Source: Rhizophlyctis rosea | Taxonomy: Eukaryota > Chytridiomycota > Chytridiomycetes > Rhizophlyctidales > Rhizophlyctidaceae | Assembly: GCA_027596075.1 (NCBI GenBank) | Contig: JADGJC010000142.1 | Span: 18,479-82,478, forward strand | DNA length: 64,000 nt | Reading direction: 5' to 3' | Shown: positions 21,863 through 32,924 of the stretch, piece by piece | Layout of the letters: the number at the start of each line of letters is the position of its first letter | How positions within the stretch are numbered: position 1 is the first letter of the stretch | Program-made: the position numbers and the translations under genes | The notes under the pieces: generated by a model | Told to the model about the DNA's origin: nothing | The model's input: only the letters and a program-made list of their open reading frames with translations | The model's database searches: none

Positions 21863-23209
21863 TTATTTTAGTTCGCTGAGATAGTCCTTGGTCAGATCTA
21901 ACGAAAATGAATGTTCAGCACAAGCATGTTACGAGCGCAATTCGCCCTCAACGAAGAAAGCCAAAATAACGCAACGAGGAGGGAACGCTTAAGAAGAGCA
22001 ACCGCCTCTTACCAATCCCTTGCAAGTGCGTGTTGGTGATTTTGATCCGCTTGTTCACCTTCTTTCGCGACTTTGGCTTCACCTGCGGTTCAAATGTCAG
22101 TAAGAGGTCTTTTCGTTGAGAAGCCCTCACAAATCTTCTCTATCCGTTTTCCCACCTGTTGCTTGACAGCTGTACCGAACACTTCCATGGACTTCAAGCC
22201 AGCTGATTGGAAAGCAAATTCAGTATTCATATGCCAAAATCGAACACCCTGATGGAAGCGCCCATTTATAAGCAACGCCCTGCTTACCATCTTTCAAAGC
22301 TTGAGCCAAATCCATGTCAGTTGTCGGGATTTTGATGCCGTGCCAGTATGTCCGGAATTCTGTATTTTGAAGGTAAACGGGTTGTCAGAACCCCAGCGCA
22401 TATTACGACCCGTGCTTTTGTAGTGCGCAATTTACTTGCCATCAGACATTGCCACATTGAGACTCTTGTCGTTCCAGAAAAGCGTCTTGGGCGTGTTGTC
22501 CTTGGTCCTGACGACGAGGATCTCGCCTTCGCGTTCGAGCTCCTATGCGCGGTGGGTTATGCTCTGCAAATCAGGGAAGGGGCGCTACATGACTGCCTGC
22601 TTACTTGTACAGCAGGCAAGATCTCCGGCCACGACTCCTTCAATTCCCTGTAGTCTTGTCCAGCTATATGCTTCGCTCTATTTTGTTTCAAGAACTCGAG
22701 GAGCGCGTCTTTGCTTTTTATAGCATGTTGGGGCTATGAGGGGCATGAGAGTAACCCGTCAGTGAATGACAGCGTTTCCCATCGATGCGTGCGTAAGTCA
22801 ACAAACGAAAGCTACCTTGTACATGTACGTCCTTCTGACAGCATCATAGATGACTTTGTCATTGTTTTTCAGGCTGTCCCAAACTGCCGGTAGAGGTGGT
22901 GCGACAGTGTTGTGGTTTTTCGGGGTGCGACGGAGTTGGTCTTCTTTCAGGGGTTTGTTTGCAAGCTGCATGTGAAGAAGGGGACGTAAATTAGTAAGGA
23001 CGTACGTTCCACGCATGCAGGTGCCACAGTGTGAAAGAACATACAAACCTTCAGGGATTGGATGTACACTTGAAGGTACGATCCCGTTGTGGGGTTGATG
23101 GGCAATTCAGGGTAGTCCACTGTTTTGGTGAAGACGTTTCGGAGATCAATAACTGTCCAACGCAAGGATTTTCACAAAGAGCGGGCGTACAAGCAGAACC
23201 AGGCGCCAT
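21863..23209 (-). CDS. TFA2: TFIIE beta subunit (Tfa2)
   Basis: Supported exons on the minus strand: 23152-23049, 22965-22816, 22733-22605, 22542-22440, 22359-22288, 22202-22156, 22082-22013, 21897-21863. The joined protein reads GSYLQVYIQSLK, LANKPLKEDQLRR, YDAVRRTYMYK, KSKDALLEFLKQN, DYRELKESWPEILPAVQ, ILVVRTKDNTPKTLFWND, MDLAQALKDAGLKSM, SRKKVNKRIKITNTHLQGI and ends in DLTKDYLSELK. This is the TFIIE-beta tandem winged-helix order and its basic tail. TFIIE recruits TFIIH to the RNA polymerase II preinitiation complex. The first exon is uncertain: 23209-23191 would need a 38-nt intron. One intron (22439-22360) begins with GC. With that exon the length is 242 aa. Confidence 0.88.
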
Positions 23210-23635
23210 CTTGCTTTGAAACTGACAGAGTCAGTGTGAACAATATGTGGGATTGAGCACGGCCGCCAGAAACTGAAATTCGACTTTTCGTCAGCCTTAT
23301 TGAGATTAAGGAGTATCATGTTGCCATTGCTTCTCACCAAAATACTCGTCGATATCGTACACCAGCCTTATGCTGTCTTTTGATGGGAAGATAGATTGCT
23401 CTGCGGAAGGATGCTGGTGGGAAGATTTTGGGAAGGGACAGTCGACAAGTCAGACCGGACCAGGAATTCCGCAGGGGTCTAATTTTAGCACGTGCAGTAC
23501 CTAAAAACAGAACCCACACGTAAGCAACTGCGCACCAAATCCACCAATCAAAGCCCTTGCTTCTTTTGATATTCCAGAGCGATCCATCCAAAAAATCTAT
23601 AAATACAGGCTCCACCCCACCACTTCTCCATTCCG

Positions 23636-24202
23636 ATGGCATACACTTTTACACTCTCGACCTCCACACATTCCCGGGTCCAACGATCTCGAGTCGGTCG
23701 TTCCTCCCAATACACCTCACATTCCCACTTCCGGGATCTTACCGATGCGAGACCACAAGTCGCTTGGCACCGAAGCACACAGGAAGCCTGTTGTCTGTTT
23801 TCGAACAGCGCAACTCGAGTCCACCCTTTCGTAGTGTATATTTCGTCGCCAACGCATCGAACACCAACCTCCGATCTGGGCCTTGAGCTTCCTTCGGGTT
23901 GTTCGGTTTGGGTTATTGACGGCAACTCTATATTTCATGTCCTTTCCGTGTGCCACTATGTGGTTGTTGCGGTTTGGAAAAACCATAGAGCTGACATTTT
24001 TGTGTATAACAACCTCTCGTTTGAGGTATTCGTGCTGACTGGGTCGAATTCTCAGCAGTATGAATTCTATGTCGAGTTTTGTTGGGCTTTTAGTTGGTCT
24101 TCCGATTCCCTCAAGACTGCCAAAATGGGCACTTTATCCTGCTGCTGGTGCATTATATTTGTCCTGCGAATAAAACTCCAGTCATCCCCCGCCATATACT
24201 GA
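23636..24202 (+). CDS. possible orphan ORF
   Basis: An open frame of 188 codons starts MAYTFTLST. It contains a central hydrophobic/aromatic part (VWVIDGNSIFHVLSV, YEFYVEFCWAF) and no motif I know. It is intronless and sits between TFIIE-beta and the Myb-like copy 2. It may be a real orphan gene or chance; codon use gives no clear answer. Confidence 0.3.
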   Translation: MAYTFTLSTSTHSRVQRSRVGRSSQYTSHSHFRDLTDARPQVAWHRSTQEACCLFSNSATRVHPFVVYISSPTHRTPTSDLGLELPSGCSVWVIDGNSIFHVLSVCHYVVVAVWKNHRADIFVYNNLSFEVFVLTGSNSQQYEFYVEFCWAFSWSSDSLKTAKMGTLSCCWCIIFVLRIKLQSSPAIY

Positions 24203-24787
24203 CGGAAACATACCAATGAGATTACATATAGTGCCCGTCTCCCCTGAAAAATTCATGCATTTGACTGGCTCTCATGACTGTGCCACTATTCCCTGCTTCT
24301 TGGGTCCTGTCAAGTTTCATCCACTCCTGTCAAAACCAACACGCCCTGCCGGAACAACGGCAACTCAACCTTACCTGCATAATTCCCCCAAGAGCTTTGT
24401 GGGAGACTGTCCAGTCTCCCCCTCCTGCGTAAACGTTGCTGTTTTCTGCTGTCGCATTTCTAGTTGGCGGTCGCTCCGCTAGGCTTCTCTTACAACAGGG
24501 TACCATTGGGCCCACTTCCCTCGGTCGCCAGTCGTCTGTGCGTGTTGTGCTTGATAAGGTGACAATTTTCGCTGAAATTCATCGTCCAGTACCCAATTTT
24601 ACACTTAGTTCTTGTCACATCAGGGTTCCATTGTCCTTACTCTCATTGAATTACTCGCTGTTTGACCATTTGCAGTTTCAGTTTCGGTTGATAACCCTCG
24701 ACCTACCTCCGGGTAGATAGAACTCCATGACTTCCAAGTCGCATGGGTGGGCAGCAATACTTACTTATCTAACAGTAACGGACAACA
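24203..24787. other. 5' flank of Myb-like copy 2
   Basis: No ORF with motifs is seen. It contains the 29-bp element at 24306-24334 and a CTGTGCCA-type stretch just upstream of it that is partly shared with copy 1. Confidence 0.5.
24306..24334 (+). promoter_or_regulatory. 29-bp upstream element, copy 2
   Basis: It is identical to the reverse complement of 12443-12471 and in the same orientation relative to its gene. Two CCTGTCAA boxes are 19 bp apart. It ends 454 bp before the ATG at 24788. The surrounding sequence is much less similar, so the block stands out. Confidence 0.65.
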
Positions 24788-25873
24788 ATGGCAGTCCATA
24801 AGCGTTTCTCCGCACCCTTCCCCATCCCTTACCAAGTCACCCTTTTTGCCCGCTCCCTACGTGCCATCCCTCACTTTGCGACCGCAATCGGACCTTCCTC
24901 CTTCGCCCTCCCCCATGCTGCCATCGCACCGCCGGGAAACCTTTACCGTCCACCTCTTACCGCCTTCCTGCTTTCTGCCTGTACCCTTCATACAACAACG
25001 GTCCAGCAAATCAACAATAGACCAATCATTCCACCGCCAGCTCAAACGAGACGCAAATGGTGGCAGTGGGAGGATGACATTCTGAAGACTGAGGTTGAGC
25101 GAGCGCGGGCTGTTGGCACCACACCGCGATGGACCTGGATTGCCAAACAGCTGAATCGCAAAGCATGCAACGTACAGAAACGATGGGTTGATTGCCTTAA
25201 TCCTTCTTACAAACGGTTGCCGTACACGTCACAAGAAGATATGGATCTGTTGAATCATGTAATCCCTTTGAAAGCCACGAATCATACGAATCAAAGGGTA
25301 TCCTGGGTGGAGCTTTCTCGTAAATTCAACCGGTCGCCCCTTTCTCTGCGAGATCGGTGGCGGGTTTTGGAGCCGGGGAAGAGGGGGGATAAATTCACTC
25401 CAGAAGAAGATGCATTGATCAGAGCGGAAGGGATCCGGGCTTTGAAGGAGGAGAGATTGCCTGATTGGATGGGCCTTGAACTTAAACGTGGTAAAGACCG
25501 AATCAGCCTTAGATGGTGGCAAACTATTCACCCTCTGATTCTGAGAGGAGTGTGGACAACAGAGATGGAGGAAGCGGTCTTCCAGGAGGGCGAGCAGGCT
25601 AGACGAGAAGAAAGACGTCCCAACTGGGCAGATGTGGCCAGGCAAATTGGATCGACTGAGCCTATTGTCTTTGGAAAATGGAGGAATCAGTTGGACCCAA
25701 ATCTTAAGAAAGGAGGTTGGGAACAGGAGGAGCTTGTCAATTTGGAAGAATGGCGCAAGCAGGGATTGGGATGGGCCGCAATTGGGCGAAAGTTGCGTCG
25801 ATCACCGGCTGTAGTTTATGGGAGGTACCAGATGCTGTCGAAAGCATCAAACCCTACGCATCCAAATGGATAG
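24788..25873 (+). CDS. Myb-like multi-repeat protein, copy 2 (intact)
   Basis: A single exon of 361 aa. The first 75 residues lack acidic residues and are rich in Arg, Pro, Ser and hydrophobics, as in a mitochondrial presequence. After PPPAQTRRKWWQWEDD come about five SANT/Myb-like units of 50-55 residues: ...RWVDCLNPSYKR, YTSQEDMDLL...SWVELSRKF, KFTPEEDALIRAEGIRAL, WWQTIHPLI...WTTEMEEAV and ...WRNQLDPNLKKGGW. The Trp spacing and the D/E-E-D start of each unit fit Myb DNA-binding repeats. No intron and no nuclear signal are obvious. The function is unknown; a DNA-binding role, possibly in mitochondria, is inference. Confidence 0.8.
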   Translation: MAVHKRFSAPFPIPYQVTLFARSLRAIPHFATAIGPSSFALPHAAIAPPGNLYRPPLTAFLLSACTLHTTTVQQINNRPIIPPPAQTRRKWWQWEDDILKTEVERARAVGTTPRWTWIAKQLNRKACNVQKRWVDCLNPSYKRLPYTSQEDMDLLNHVIPLKATNHTNQRVSWVELSRKFNRSPLSLRDRWRVLEPGKRGDKFTPEEDALIRAEGIRALKEERLPDWMGLELKRGKDRISLRWWQTIHPLILRGVWTTEMEEAVFQEGEQARREERRPNWADVARQIGSTEPIVFGKWRNQLDPNLKKGGWEQEELVNLEEWRKQGLGWAAIGRKLRRSPAVVYGRYQMLSKASNPTHPNG

Positions 25874-26057
25874 GCATACCAATTTCTGCAAAATACGTTC
25901 TGCGGGCAAGATAATCATTTGTATGAGGACCCTTGAGGGACTGTTTCGCTGTGGTTCAGATGATCATGTAAGGGCAGTTAGGCATTCTCTACTGAGAAAG
26001 CATAGCATGCAATGATAACTGACAGATATATTCCGCACTTCATCCTACATGATACCG

Positions 26058-26067
26058 NNNNNNNNNN
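26058..26067. other. assembly gap (10 N)
   Basis: Ten N bases in a row mark a scaffold join of unknown true length. It lies between Myb-like copy 2 and the F-box gene, so sequence may be missing there. Confidence 0.98.
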
Positions 26068-26079
26068 CCACCACCCCAT

Positions 26080-28049
26080 TTAATCAGACTCATCCCCATA
26101 ATCAGAATCATAAACATCCGAATCCGACAAGGCAAGATAACCACACTTCCCATGAAACCTATCACTAAAAAACTTCCACTTACTCACACGCCGTCCACCC
26201 CTCCCCTTCACCCACCGCCTCCTCGCCCCATCCTTCAACCCCCTAACACCCGCCACAACATTATTCCCTCCCCGTCCACCACCAACCCTCCTCCAAACAA
26301 TCCTCCTCCGAGTATTCATCCTCGTAATCAGTCCCCGCCAATTACTCCCAGACGGCGATGGACTATCAACCTCCATACTACTAGAAGAATCACACCCCCG
26401 ACACTTCTTCCCAATCTTCCCCTCTCCACAACACCTCATCTTTCTCCAATAATATTCCGTCCGTCCCCGTTCCCCGGTCCGCACCTCGTTCGGATAGATG
26501 GGATACTCCTTCGTAATAACCGCATACCCATCCGCCCTATTCTCACAAAAATCCTCCTCCATCCACATATCCTCATACGGCGCCACAAGCTCCCTAAAAT
26601 TCTGCGTAAACGGATCACCAACTTCAAATTTGCCGTGACCGGCATGGAGGATTAATTGGTCGTTTGCGAGAACGTCTAGACCGAAAGAGGTGGACGGGAA
26701 GGATTTGATTGTGTAGAGGTGTTTGAGGGAGGTTAGGTCGTATACGTCGCATACGGTCTCGGCGATGACGAAGAGGTTGAACCTACTCATACGAAGATAG
26801 AGTCCCGGTCCGGCGTGGCGAGTGTACCCGATTTCACTGCAGTCGTCGAGACGGAGAAGGAAAATCATGCATCCGGTTCTATTACTATGTCTCGGGATTG
26901 CATAGGCTAGAAGATGTTCATTGTGTGCAATGGATTGGGGACGGCCATAGTCGGTGATTGCAGATGAGGAATGGAGGACATTTCCGTTCGAAGGCACGAT
27001 GCGGGTGACGTTGATCTTATCGTGTGGTCCCCTTTTCCTCTCACCATCGGCGGAAATTTGCACATTCCCACAAACCGTAACGTATGGCCGGTCGAAGGGT
27101 TGATTTTTGCGATTGCCTTTAGCTACCGCTACCGAGCTCACTTTCTCTCCAGTCCGCCAATTCTCGAAGAAGCGTTTTTCGCCTTTTTCGGTGCGGCGGG
27201 GTATGAAGTCTGTTCGTGATAGCTGGACGGTAGGGTCGATGTAGTCGATACGGCGGCTGAAAGGTAACGTCTTCGCTTCGGTGAAAACGATGTCGTGGAT
27301 AGGAAGCTTGGATAGGGCCCAACTGCAGCGTTTCGGGTGTAATACAGTGCGACCATCTGCATGACAACCGAGGCTCTCCATACCCGCATCTGTTGGTAAC
27401 GCCGCTAAATCCCTCACCACCTCCGTATCCTTCTGCAAAATAGTCTCCCCAACATCAATCTCCTCCATCGTCCTAGGTTCAGCCACCCTATACTTCCTCC
27501 ACGGCCTGCTCCAAGCGTACCACAAGAGCGTCACGTCCCTGTAATTCTCATGTCCCTGAAGCACAGGCAAACACCCTTCCGGAAACCCCTGGACGAGCGT
27601 CGGCTTCCAGACTTGGGCGACTTGTGTGTTGCGGATGATTGTAGACCATTGCTTGCAGACGCTTTCGCATGCGAGGAGGGTGGGGATGTTGGACGAGGCG
27701 AAGATTATGACGAGGGGGATGTCGGGAAGGGGTGGGCAAGGCCGGGAAGGGCGATTGTTGCGTAGGATGATGCGGATGCATCGGTTGGGAGGATGAGGCT
27801 GCTGAGCCGTCCTGGAGCGGCGGTCCCTGCTACGAGACCGGTGACGACGTTCTGTTTCCGGACGTTGGTCTCGGTGCCGTCTGCTTTTTCGATGTCCGTC
27901 TGGGCTCCGACTTCTCTCCGTTCTATGGTGGTGGTATCCACTGTGTCTTGGTCATGTTCTGGACTACGAGAGCGGTCACGTCTCCTATTGCTTCGTCCCC
28001 TATCTCTGTTCCTGTGCCTATCCCTGTGAGTGTCTCCATCTGTGTCCAA
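26080..28049 (-). CDS. F-box protein with C-terminal basic/Cys region, 5' end broken or misread
   Basis: The main frame runs from about 27735 to 26080. It opens with an F-box: LPDIPLVIIFASSNIPTLLA, CESVCKQWSTIIRN. The body has beta-propeller-like alternation (e.g. FNLFVIAETVCDVYDLTSLK) and ends in an Arg-rich segment and an acidic tail (SDSDVYDSDYGDESD). Upstream, a frame from the ATG at 28049 encodes Arg/Asp-rich sequence (RNRDRGRSNRRRDRSRS) leading to ALPGLAHPFP. It is out of frame with the F-box by one base at a CCCC run near 27730; five C would join them. Either the assembly lacks a C or the true start lies in another exon. Confidence 0.65.
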
Positions 28050-28593
28050 ACCCCGACGATCTTGACAGCTTCCTTCGAAATCCCATACTGGGTCATCGAC
28101 GGTGTGATAGTCTCAGTCCCTCCCTGTGTCGCCTTCCCTTTCCTCGTCCTGGGTACGGAAAGAGTACCAGCTCATATGTGGTGTGTATTCTACGCAGCGT
28201 GCACACATATTCTTCGAGACGTGTAGAGGGATGGCAATTGACAGGGTTGCTGCAGCAAGGGTGAAGCGTGGGAAACAGGGCAAACAGGCAAAGACCCAGG
28301 AAGGACCCGACTCAGTGAGACACTGAGAGTGGTCTCTCCTGTCAATATAGCCAAGTATGGGCATAATGGAATATAAGCCACAAGCCACACTGTATTTGCT
28401 GATTGATTTGTCCCAAAGGCTATTTTTGGCCTCCTGCCTGCTCCATGATTCCAATGCTGTCGTCCTCAAGTTCCGCAGCGCTTGTCTCAACTTCGACAGA
28501 GCGGAGTCTTTTGAACGGGAGCGAGCACCTACAATTTCGAGGGACTGCGTGTTCCAGAGACTTTCATTTCGCCGGCCATACGTCGATTTCGCG
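28050..28593. other. intergenic, divergent promoter
   Basis: This is shared upstream sequence of the F-box gene (minus) and IPI3 (plus). A minus-strand ORF (28616-28113) overlaps the IPI3 start antisense and has no motif. Confidence 0.5.
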
Positions 28594-30487
28594 ATGTTTT
28601 CAGAAATAGCAGTCACAACCGCCTCCTACACCGACTCCTCGTCCGGTTCGGGCGCCGGCCAAATTCACATATGGGACGTACGCTCTGGCGCCCTTTTGGG
28701 ATCTCTCAAAGGCAATACCTCGAACAGTAATTGTACGGCGCTGCGGCCTTCTCGATATGCTCCACTTCTTTACGACGCTGTCCTGTGCGCTCAAAACGAT
28801 AAAGCGACACTTTCGATATGGTCGTTGGAAAAGGTTCGTGGACCGTGGGACCTTGGAATGGACTAAGTTGACGCATCGAGGAGGGATGCATGCGACGTAG
28901 TGCATCAGGGCGTGTTGCACCAGCATAGGCTTGCGCGGCGATTGTGCCTTGAGTCATCCCTCTGTATGTTACAAATGCCGAAGCGGCTTCTGCGAAACCA
29001 TGCGGGCATGCACTTCAATTGCTTAAAAGCCGCTTGAATGGATACCTTCGTGAAACTGCAAGGCCTTAGCCTGTAATTACAGATGGCTTGGCCGAGCTCG
29101 ATAATGAGGATCTTTCGATTTGGCCAAATTCCAAAACAATCAATCTGACCTTGATCCATTCACGCAGACACAATCACTCCATAAATTCGTCCTTCCCGAA
29201 AAGCTATCATGCCTCGCTGTATCTCATTCAGGCGTATATTGCATAGGCGGTGGACAGTCAGGACGTATTTATATATGGGAGGTACGTTTATCAGCCGCGA
29301 ATAAGTCCCAAAAAAGCCGGTCAATTGACACCCGGGCGCCTCAGATAGCGACTGGATCCCTCCTCCGAATGTTCGACGCCCACTACAAAGCCATCAAAGT
29401 AGTAAAGTTCACAGCTGACGACACAGTCTTTGTAACAGCCGGAGAAGACGCCGCCGTCAACGTCTGGATTCTCAGCACGTAAGTCTTTCCTTCCCTCCTC
29501 AACCTCCTCACCATCCCTCAAAAACCAACTCCTAACCCCACCACCCCATAGAACCCTAACACCCCCAACCCCAACCCCGCACACAACCCTCCCCCACTCT
29601 CTCCCCCCAACCTGCCTCCACCTCTCCTCCCTCCCCTCCCCCCACTCCCGAACCTACACAGCCTCCCCCGACAGAACCCTAAAAATCTTCTCCACCCTAT
29701 CCGGTACACTCCTCTCCACCATCCTTTTCCCAAAACCTCTAACATCTCTCGTCATCGACCCAATCGAAACAGTCGCCTACGCCGGCGCGACGGATGGGGG
29801 TATTTATGTTGTTAAGCTGTATAGTGTTGGGGAGGGAGGGGAGGTCGCGGGGTTGAGAGGGGGGGTTGTGGAGAGTGCGGAGGAGAGAGGGACGTGTTGG
29901 AGGGGGCATGTTGGGAGGGTGGAGTGTTTGCAGTTGGGGTTTGATGCGGGGGTTTTGGTTAGTGGGGGGGAGGATGGGGTGGTGGGGGTTTGGGATTGTG
30001 GGAGTGGGGTTAGGGTTAGGACTTTTGAGGGGCATAAAGGTTTGTTGATTTTTGCAAGCGTTGTATTGTTGACTTCATACACACTTTTGGGTCTATTTGC
30101 TGATATTTTTCGTTTTGGTTAATAGCACCCATAACATCCGCCCACATAATCCTCCGCCCCCCTTACCTCCTCGACGCCTCCTCCTTCTACACCACACCCG
30201 CTTTCGCACCTTTCAAACGGTACCAAACCTCCCTCTCCGACACTTCCTCCCCCTCCTCTGGACTCCCGCCCCCAATCCCCATCCAATCCTTCCCCACCCT
30301 CCCCACCTCCTCCGAACCGGAAGTAAAGCGGTCCAAAAAGGGCGATATGGAAACTAAAATTGAGAGTTTGATTGCGGAGAACAGGAAATTGGAACAGAGG
30401 AATGGGATGTTGAGGAGGATGAATGATGAGCTTTATGGGGCGGTTTTGGATGGGGTTGTTGGTGGGGGGAAGGAGGGTGGGAAGTGA
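28594..30487 (+). CDS. IPI3: IPI3/WDR18 family WD-repeat protein (Rix1 complex)
   Basis: Four exons (28594-28833, 29168-29478, 29552-30039, 30126-30487) give 466 aa. WD units seen: GAGQIHIWDVRSGALLGSLK with GN following; ATLSIWSLEK; FVLPEKLSCLAVSHSGVY and GRIYIWEV; FDAHYKAIKVVKF, FVTAGEDAAVNVW; SRTYTASPDRTLKIFS; CWRGHVGRVECL, VSGGEDGVVGVWD. The C-terminus is a coiled coil (IESLIAENRKLEQRNGMLRR), as in the family. IPI3 works with Rix1 and Ipi1 in pre-60S maturation. The first intron is 334 nt, three to five times the local norm, and starts gttcgt. Exon 3 switches sharply from C-rich to G-rich codons near 29790. Confidence 0.9.
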
Positions 30488-30979
30488 GTGTTCGGGAGGG
30501 GTGTTTGGGGTGGGACGTTTTGTATATATGCATAATTTATTTTGGGAGAGTGATGTGATGTCTCAGGATTTTGTTGACGTGGAATTGGTGTGGTGTGTTA
30601 GTGCAGGATGAGCGGAAGAATGAGAGCGCTTGCGATCCTGGTGGGTGTTGAAATCGTCGGCATTCAATACACCATTTACCTTGGAACGTATCGGCACCCT
30701 TCGGTTTACGCAAAGTCAAGGCCGTCTGAGAAATCATGATCAAGACAACGTGAATATGATGACCCGCTGAGTCTAGACTGGACGACCTTAAATCATGGGA
30801 AGCTTTCGAGGTCGCGTAAAACCAATCTTGCCAAAAAGAAGTCGAGCCTACGCTCAGTCACAAAAGCTTGCGAATAACGCCAGTAATATGTCACCTGCGC
30901 AGGAGCCTCCAAACCCACCCAATCTATTCCCCAAAACCGTCCACAAATCTGTACAATTTCTAATCTATCAAATCATGAT
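30488..30979. other. intergenic, convergent 3' ends
   Basis: This lies between IPI3 and PRO1. I see no gene. Plus-strand ORFs from 30795 are antisense to the PRO1 tail. Confidence 0.5.
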
Positions 30980-32606
30980 TTACAACCCACCACCCCCCCC
31001 ACCCCCAGACCGACCCCCCCCCACCGACGGCGCGCCGGAGGGCCCCCCGACAGCCCCCACCCCCCCACCACGCCCCCCCGCGGCCCCCACCGGCAACCCC
31101 TCCTCCCCCCTATGCGCACTCTTAAACACCACACTCTCAACCTCCACATCCCTCCTCAAAACCACCAAGTTATCCCGATGAAACACACACCCACTATCAA
31201 CATACCCCAACAACTTCTCAATCTCCGCACTCTTATGCCCTCTGATCCGCATAATCTCACTACTGCTGTAATTCGACAACCCGCGTCCGATTTCGATGAG
31301 TTCCTCCTCGCCTGAGGAGTTAAGGATAACAGTAACGAGACGAACACATTGTTGTGCGCCGAATGTTCCTTCGACGCGGACGACGCCGACGGCGAAGAGG
31401 GAGGAGCGGTGAGGGCGGGTGATAGCGGCTACGGCGCCGGCGTCTAGGAAGACGGAACCGGACGGTGCGAGGCCGTGGAGGATCCACCATTTCCTGTCGA
31501 CCATTCTGGCGTCTTTTTTGGCGAGGAAGTGGGTTCCCATTGTTGGGGTAAAGGGGGTTTCTGGGGGGAGTGATTGGTGGGCAGCGATTTCGGAGAGGAT
31601 TAGGGGGATGTTTTGCGGGGTTGAGCCGAGGGTTATTATGGTGGAGCAGCCGGCGGCTATTGCTAGGTCGGCTGCGATGAGTTTTGTGACCATTCCGCCG
31701 GTGCCGAGGGAGGAGCCGGGGGAGGTCACAATTACTGTAAAGGAGGATGTGTAAGCACTTGCCATTTCGAAATTTTGGCAATCTACGCAAACATACCCTC
31801 CTCCCTCAACTTTCCCACATCCTCAACCACCCTCACCGGTTTTGCATCCGGATTTGTTCTCGGGTTATCGGTATACAAGCAGTCTACATCCGTACATAGA
31901 AACAGGTAATCGGCGTTGACCATTCCTGCTGTAATGGCGGATAGGGTATCGTTGTCGCCGAAGCGGAGTTCGGCATTGGAGACGGTGTCGTTTTCATTTA
32001 CGATTGGGACTACGTTCATGGTGAGGAGTTCTTTAAAGGTGTTGCATGCGTTTAGGTATTGGCCGCGCTGTGGGAAGACGTGTCAGATCAAAGGAATGAT
32101 GAGAACCGTCCGAAGGTGTAACCAGGAGCGCAGACCTCGGCTATATTATCTCTTGTCAACAAAACTTGTGCAATAGGAACCTCAAACTGACCAAACAAGC
32201 TATCGTACAGTGCCATCAATCGTCCCTGTCCTACAGCAGCTACAGCCTGCATACAGTCAAAAAGCCAACCTTTAGTCTCCACTTGTCAATTCCTCCCGCC
32301 AACAGTTGACGTACGGTAATAATTCACCTGTTTGACAGACAAGACTTTCGGCTTCTTCTCCATCCCCAACCGCCGTAGTCCCACTCCAACCGCACCACTA
32401 GATACAAGCACGACCTGGTGTCCCTCCGCGCGCAGCTTTACGACCGTTTCGACGAGTAGAGACAGGTTGCTCAGTTTCGGGACGTAGGTCTTTTCGTCAC
32501 ATATTGAGGATGTGCCGAGTTTTATAACTATTGTTAGGTGTCGTGCGTGGCGGTTGTTATGTGGATTTGAGTGCGTTCGTGACATTGATGGTGGGTTTGA
32601 GTGCAT
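30980..32606 (-). CDS. PRO1: glutamate 5-kinase with PUA-like C-terminus
   Basis: Four exons (32606-32328, 32246-32136, 32067-31797, 31734-30980) give 471 aa. Motifs: [87 protein letters not shown]. This amino-acid kinase order is that of glutamate 5-kinase. A PUA-type region follows: [24 protein letters not shown], and a late FHRDNLVVL. The enzyme makes gamma-glutamyl phosphate, the first step to proline. The C-terminus carries an unusual run of Gly (about 35 residues, mostly Gly), coded by a long C-rich tract on the plus strand. Start could also be the Met at 32585. Confidence 0.93.
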
Positions 32607-32924
32607 AGTGGGAAGTGATGGGCGGATGGAAGAATTTGTGAAGGAAGGTGGGAGACTGGGTGGGAGAGGGAAAGTGCTGATGTGATGAGCTAGATGTGGC
32701 GTTGATGTTTACATTGGAACCATTGCAATTGTGTGGCGCATAAAATTGGATTCGCACTCTGGAACCATAACGATATCCACAGTCCGCCATATGATTTGCC
32801 ATGAAACCCTTTGTTCGCAATCTCACCCCCATCATCTTCCCACGGAACTCCATAAGCACGTCTATTGCGCACTCTCTGACCGCGTGCACCCGGGTTCCAT
32901 ATCAGCAAATCTTCAACTATCACA
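32607..32924. other. divergent promoter region
   Basis: Short upstream region between PRO1 (minus) and the MATH-BTB gene (plus). No gene is seen. Confidence 0.5.

Noticed and set aside
28113..28616. Minus-strand 167-codon ORF
   Set aside because: Overlaps the IPI3 start antisense; no conserved text.
30000..30025. TTAGGG-like tract (ggggttagggttagg) near the end of IPI3 exon 3
   Set aside because: It is coding sequence (SGVRVRTFEGH) in a G-rich exon; no flanking duplication.
31000..31090. C-rich low-complexity tract
   Set aside because: It is the coding sequence of the Gly-rich PRO1 tail, not an independent repeat.
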